The position numbers and the translations under genes are program-made. From Mixia osmundae IAM 14324 (Eukaryota; Basidiomycota; Mixiomycetes; Mixiales; Mixiaceae), in the NCBI RefSeq assembly GCF_000708205.1, contig NW_014575558.1, forward strand, positions 1 through 64,000: a DNA stretch of 64,000 bases. The letters run 5' to 3'. Shown piece after piece: positions 58,782 to 64,000 of this stretch. The stretch's first letter is position 1, and each line of letters opens with the position of its first letter. The notes beneath the pieces were generated by a model. The model had not been told where the DNA came from. It did not search any database and saw only the letters and a list, made by a program, of their open reading frames with translations.

Positions 58782-60232
58782 CTAAGGGTTGCTGTTGCTG
58801 TCCGGTATCGGTACATCACTGATTGCATCTGCTGCAGCTCTGACGCTGTCAAGGGTGATCTGACCGTCATCAGCTGTGGACGAAGAAGCTTGCTGCGACT
58901 TGAGTCGCTCGTATTCTTCTTTCGTCGTCTTTGGCTTTTTGCTTTTGACCACTTTGACAGGAGGAGGGTAAGCCAGCGCGTCGATCTCCTGCCACGACTT
59001 GTCTGTCGCAAACTCTGCCTGGACTGGTTCGAGGATATGGTTAATCGCAACAGTGACGGCATCTTTGATGTCCTTCGGATGCAAGTCCTCGCTTGCATAA
59101 TCCTTTTCGAGGGCGTCGTAGTCTGAGTAGTGTCGCGTGCCTCCGTATTGGTCTGGACGTTCGACGGTGAGGAGAGTTGCAGGAGGTGCATCTGCATGTG
59201 CAAAAGGCGATTTGCCAAGCTGAGTAAGCTTGAGTGAGCTGATCGGCATCACGACAGCTTTGATGAAGGCAAGGACGCCGTTGCCTTCGACAATGCCAGG
59301 CGCTGCCAAAGCTGCTTTGAGCTTCTTTGCGACATCTTTCGGCCCGTCGAGAAAGTCGATCTTGCTGTTTGGATCTGACGAGGACATTTTACCGCCTGCC
59401 AGGCCTGGCACCATAGCGTTCATGAGATGTGCCCTTTGCGCATACCCCAGCTTAGGCAGATGCTCTTCGGCGTAGATGAAGATCTTCCTCTGTCAAAGGA
59501 TACATCAGCGGTGAGCCTAGACTGCTTCGACAGAGAGCGCCAACCTGATCGACGCCGCCAAATTGGATATCCACGCCCAAGTATTCCTCGTCGAGCGCCT
59601 GCAAGAGTGGGTAGAGTAGACCGCTCAGTGGCGCGCTGGTGGTCTGCTTGACGACTTCTGCGCCAGCTCGCTTGGCGTCATGCTCGGAAGTGATGGCGCA
59701 TAGCTTGTACTTGTCCATGTTGTACTTTGGACCATACTGGTAGGAAGAGCCCGTGACAAACTCGAGCTTGTCGGTCTCGACGCCGATCGATCTCAGGACG
59801 GAGAGAAGAACTCGGCGGTAGAAGTCTACGCGGTGGTTGATGAGCTCGATGGGCGCCTTGAGGTTGTCGAGGAAGGCGTGGACGTCTGCGAGGAGGACTT
59901 TGACATGGAGGCCTGCTCTGAGAAAGTCTGCAATTTTGGCCAAAGGGACCAAGTAGCCGACATGGGCTGCTGTGGGCGTTAGCCATGGGTACCCAAAGGG
60001 GGTTTCAATCACTGCTCACGTCGTCCCGTCGTCGCTGTACCTGCGCAGCAGCGTCAGAGGGATGCATGACGGAGCTGCCCAGCTACGGCAGGAAGTTACC
60101 CCAGTAGAGTCGTACAGGTTGACCTGACTCTCGCGAGGCTTCGAGTTTGGTCCGGATGGCAGCACCGCCGAGAACCTCTTGCAGCCGCCGCGTGATGAGC
60201 TCATACTGCTCGTCGACCGACAGACCAGCCAT
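58782..60232 (-). CDS. TYS1: Cytosolic tyrosyl-tRNA synthetase
   Basis: Start [20 protein letters not shown] at 60232. After short introns near 60080-60010 and 59550-59490, the class I core appears: [18 protein letters not shown] (HIGH box in its eukaryotic form), [40 protein letters not shown], and [17 protein letters not shown] (KMSKS box). The C-terminus carries a basic [19 protein letters not shown] tail. It charges tRNA-Tyr with tyrosine in the cytosol. It converges on the USP gene, with 93 bp between stops. Confidence 0.94.
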
Positions 60233-60780
60233 CCTACCCGGCGCCAATCTGCTGTGTGGCCAAAGTCGCGCCGCGCCTCGAGTCAAGTCATGCCGAGTCA
60301 GAGGATTCGGATGTACCACACTTTCAAGTCAGGCAGGCAGGTGCTCCTCTGTGCGGACAAGGGCATAGTGATGCGCTTGCGATGCTGTGGCAACCGAGCG
60401 CACTGTACGGGCATGTATAGCAGCGGAAGTATGCTCAGGGTCAAAGTCGAGACAGCTGATGCAATCCAGGCAGCTTGAACATCATGTACACGCTCTGTAC
60501 CAAGTCGCGAGCCTATAGCGATGGGCGAGGTCTACAGGCCTGCTCAGCAGTCTCGTGACCGTGTATTGACCACCTTTGCGGGATCAGATAGTTCGCGGCT
60601 GCTCTGCTGCTTCGCTAGGCCAGCGAGTGACTGCCGGATCAGCAGTGCGACGAGCATGTGGAGATGCCAGTCAGGATTGGCATCTGCTCGCGCTTCTGTC
60701 TGTGATCTCTGACCGGTCGGTCTCTCTAGCCTGGTGTCCAGGGTCTCGAGCGACGATGACGAGGCGAGCCGGCTGTCGAT
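60233..60780. other. Intergenic region between TyrRS and SUS1
   Basis: About 550 bp between the TyrRS start and the SUS1 stop, both minus strand. Short frames only. Presumably the TyrRS promoter. Confidence 0.4.
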
Positions 60781-61133
60781 CTAGGCTTCGACGTTGGCAT
60801 CGATGAACGCCTTGAGCATGTCGACGAGCTCGTTGCGGACAGCATCGGGAACGAGATCAGCAGCCTCTTCACTGATACGTGAGATGGAGGCGCGAGTGTC
60901 GAGCGTGTCTGCCCTCGCGAGATCGTCGAGCGCTAGCTGTCGAACGTCCTCGTCCCAGCCGACGCTGACTAGCCTCTGCTTGAGTATCCTGAGCAGTCTG
61001 TCGTGCCCGCAGCAAGACAGGTCAGCGCTGGCAAATTGTTCAGTAGGCTGCAGATGCACCTGTTGGCTTCACCACTCTCCCTGAGCCGGTCGAGCAGCGC
61101 CGTCTTGAGGGCTTCGAGCTCCTCTTGCTCCAT
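60781..61133 (-). CDS. SUS1: SUS1/ENY2, subunit of SAGA DUB module and TREX-2
   Basis: Exons 61133-61060 and 60997-60781 (62-nt intron) give 96 aa, the family length. It starts MEQEELEALKTALLDRLRES then GEANRLLRILKQRLVSVGWD and EDVRQLALDDLARADTL, and ends PDAVRNELVDMLKAFIDANV plus EA, matching the all-helical SUS1/ENY2 pattern with the conserved GW and VP positions. It couples SAGA-dependent transcription to mRNA export. A single intron is seen here, where budding yeast has two. Confidence 0.88.
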
Positions 61134-61594
61134 GATGGCTCTAGGATGACCTGGCGCGCCGACGACTGCCTCTGCCTGGCTGGCTGCCGGCTGTGTCGCG
61201 ATCGAGGCAACGGACGATCACGAGCTGGCCACGAGCTGAGGGCGAACTTGCTTGATCATCACCGGTTGAGTGAGCCGCTTGCCTGGTCCCTTCTCAGCGT
61301 CCAGCGCATGCTCGTGAGGCCTGTACGGCAGGCTAGCAGACTCGTGCCGACAAGATTGCTCGCAACAAGCAGGAGCGCACTACTACTACTGGTCAGCGAC
61401 TCGGACGAGCACATCCCTATTGGATCCTGAGCTCATCCCTTTTGCTCGCTTTGGCTGTCCTGCTGGGCCATCAGAAGTCTGCACGGACTGCGCTCTCCGC
61501 TCCTCTCGCTCCTGCACAGCTCGGCCACACTCACCGACGGTCCTGCTCTACCTTGTTCGGAGCGATACTGCCAGGTTGCGCGTACCATCGCAAG
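61134..61594. other. Divergent region between SUS1 and the aminopeptidase
   Basis: About 460 bp. The aminopeptidase frame stays open upstream to 61442 (no ATG), so part may be leader or an alternative N-terminal extension rich in Arg/Ser (TALSAPLAPAQLGHTHRRS), which would look like a mitochondrial presequence. Confidence 0.4.
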
Positions 61595-64000
61595 ATGAGC
61601 AGCGCCAGCAGTACTGCCGAGGCACTCGCCAAGCAGCAGCCATCGACCGACTATCGCCTCGGATCCGCTGTCAAGCAAGTCCGACTCTGCAGCTCTCAGA
61701 CCTCTCACGGCTGACAGCATTGAGCTTGCAGACCGATCCACTATGATCTCGTGATCAAGAGCGATCTCGAGCAACTGGCTTTCGAGGGCAAAGCTCAGGT
61801 CGAGTCGGTCTCGCACCCTGTCACGCGCTTCTCTGCTCACGTTGATGGTGACGCCCCAGAGTTGAGATCCTTCAAGAGACCAAAGAGATCACCCTCCATG
61901 CGCGGAAGCCCCTGGTCGTCAGGTCAGCGTCGCTCAAGTCCTCACAGCTCAAGACGACGTCCGAGGAGACTTCCACTGACCTCAAAGTCGACGAAGATCT
62001 GGAACGCGTCACCGCTACCTTTGCCACTCCACTGCCTGCTGGTTCAAAGGCCACCATCACCTATGACTTCTCGGGCGAGATTGAGGGCTCCATGCAGGGC
62101 TACTATCGCTCGAGCTACGACAAGGAAGATGGCTCAAAGGGTAGCTACGCACTCACCCAGTTCGAGCCCACCGACGCCCGTCGTGCTTTTCCCTGCTTCG
62201 ACGAGCCCGCGCTCAAGGCTACCTTTACCCTCGATCTCATCCACCGGAAAGGCACGGTTGCGCTTGGCAACATGAACGCGATCAACGAGATCGCTTCTGA
62301 TGGTTCGGTCACTTTTCTCCAGTCAGGCTCCCCGGCAGAGAAAGGCCCGGAAACAAAGTCAGAATGGCTTCGTACCTCATTCGCAAAGACGCCCAAGATG
62401 TCAACCTATCTGGTCGCCTATGCCAACGGCGAGTTCGTCCATCTCGAGTCTGCTTTCACGTCGCCTCTGACGAACAAATCGGTGCCCATGCGTATCTACA
62501 CGACGCCAGAACACATCCACCAGGCACAATTCGCTCTCGATGTGAAGCAGCTCGTCTTGCCCGTCTACGAGCGCATTTTTGATATTGCCTATCCCTTGCC
62601 CAAGCTGGATACCCTCGTCGCTGCAGACTTCGATGCTGGCGCCATGGAGAACTGGGGCCTCATCACCGGCAGAACGGCAATCTATCTCTACGATGACGAA
62701 CGCTCGGGCATTTCGGGCAAGAAGCTCACCGCAGGCGTTCAGTCGCACGAGGTCGCTCATCAGTGGTTCGGAAACATCGTCTCACCAGGCTGGTGGGACA
62801 ACCTGTGGCTCAATGAAGCCTTTGCTACCCTCATGGGCGAAGTCATCATTATACACGAAGTCTGGCCAGAGTGGAAGATTCATTCTGCTTTCATCAGCAA
62901 GCATCTCAACGCCGCTCTCGCTCTCGATAGTCAGAGATCATCTCATCCCATCGAGATGCCCTGCCCAGATCCAAAGCTCATCAATCAGATCTTTGATGCC
63001 ATCTCCTACTCGAAGGGCGCATCAGTGCTCAAGATGCTCAGCAATCTCATTGGCGAAAAAGTCTTCCTCAAAGGGGTCTCCATTTACCTCAAAGCTCATC
63101 TGTACGGCAACAGCCAGACCAAGGATCTATGGGCAGGCATTGCCGAATCAAGCGGGCTCGATGTCGCCAAGATCATGTCAAATTGGACACTCAAGACTGG
63201 CTTCCCTGTGATCAATGTCGAGGAGACTTCTACAGGCATCACCGTCAGACAGAATCGCTTCCTCAGCACAGGAGATCCGACGCCAGAGGAGGACGAGACC
63301 ATCTGGTATGTACCACTCATGCTCAAGACAATGGGTGCCTCGAGCAAGCCGACCGTAGACAACAAAGCCATCCTCGACAAGCGTGAGCTTTCCATCAAGA
63401 TCGACAACGTCACCAACGCGTCCTTCAAGCTCAATGCTGAGACTGCTGGCGTCTACCGCGTGCGCTACCAGCCCGAACGTTTGGCCAAGCTTGGCGAAGA
63501 GGCTGCCAAGCCCAACAGCGCTCTCTCACTCAACGATCGGATGGGTCTGGTCCAGGATGCCTTCACGCTCGCTCGTGCTGGCTATGGCGAGACGAGTGGC
63601 GCTCTCGCTCTCGTCAACAAGCTCAACGGTGAGACCGAGAACCTCGTCTGGACCGAAATCAACGCTGGCGTTTCGGATATCGATTCAGCGTGGTGGGAAG
63701 AGCCCAAAGACGTCAGAGATGGAATTGCTGCTTTCCGTCGTCATCTTATGGGACCCATCGCTCGGAAGCTCTCCTTCGAGGTCAGCAAGTCTGATGCGCC
63801 CGACGTCCGCGAATTGCGAGCTCTCGTCATCGGCTCTGCTGCAGCTTCCCATGATCAAGAGTACGTCCGAGCTATCGAGGAGGTACGAGTCTGATTGCTT
63901 GCCATGCAGGATCATCGATGAGTGCATTCGCCGCTTCGATGCTTACTCGCAAGATGGAGACGATCATGCCATTCCTGGCGATCTACTTCGCCCGATCTTT
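61595..64000 (+). CDS. M1-family aminopeptidase (Ape2/Aap1 type), runs off the window
   Basis: Exons 61595-61674, 61732-61803, 61860-63860 and 63910 onward. N-terminal M1 domain: KPIHYDLVIKSDLEQLAFEG, VEVEILQETKEITLHARKPL, YALTQFEPTDARRAFPCFDE. Catalytic core: GAMENWGLITGRTA substrate loop, zinc site HEVAHQWFG, and WLNEAFATLMGE with the third ligand Glu. The C-terminal helical domain is cut by the window end after about 745 residues of the family's 860-950. It removes N-terminal residues from peptides. Intron 1 (61675-61731) is GC-AG (AA|GCAAGT): only this join gives the conserved KPIHYDL. Confidence 0.94.

Overview
This window is one end of a chromosome from a compact, intron-rich fungus. 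It opens with about 380 bp of TAACCC repeats (TTAGGG on the other strand), followed by about 4 kb of subtelomere in which I can support no gene. From there on genes are closely packed on both strands. Most are split by introns of about 45-60 nt, which I placed by reading-frame continuity, splice sites and family conservation. Gene content (NBR1, ATG14, SHR3, WSC/DUF1996 proteins, NCS1 and OPT transporters) and the GC-rich coding sequence point to a basidiomycete. A small-genome Pucciniomycotina such as Mixia is my best guess, by inference only.

Layout. 4.6-14.5 kb: a DUF1996-WSC-WSC secreted protein, a coiled-coil protein, a Zn2Cys6 regulator, a small secreted protein and an OPT transporter. 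14.7-18.7 kb: a small unknown protein, mitochondrial ribosomal protein bS21m and an NBR1-type autophagy receptor. 19.2-20.8 kb: three tandem, same-strand genes for eight-cysteine small secreted proteins with matching intron positions, best seen only after splicing. 20.9-30.6 kb: a large helical-repeat (PPR-like) protein, ATG14, two unknown genes, a zinc-finger/HIU-hydrolase fusion, a fasciclin-domain GPI protein and NEDD8-conjugating UBC12. 30.7-40.3 kb: an amino-acid permease diverging from an NCS1 permease, a histidine acid phosphatase, an aquaporin with altered NPA boxes and an unrecognised secreted protein. 40.3-52.7 kb: PRP16, a DUF421 membrane protein, IST1, an EF-hand secretory protein, SHR3 and SPB4. 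52.9-55.5 kb: a gene-poor stretch bounded by two intron-containing tRNA genes (Thr-CGU and Phe-GAA). 55.6-64 kb: a small unknown protein, a USP12/46-type deubiquitinase, tyrosyl-tRNA synthetase, SUS1/ENY2 and an M1 aminopeptidase that runs off the end.

Themes. NBR1, ATG14 and IST1 belong to selective autophagy and ESCRT function. Two permeases and the ER permease chaperone SHR3 lie in the same window. Of about 67 introns that I could resolve by frame, eight need a GC-AG donor, far above the roughly 1 percent usual in eukaryotes. The most novel items are the eight-cysteine secreted-protein cluster, the GC-AG intron excess and the zinc-finger/HIU-hydrolase fusion.
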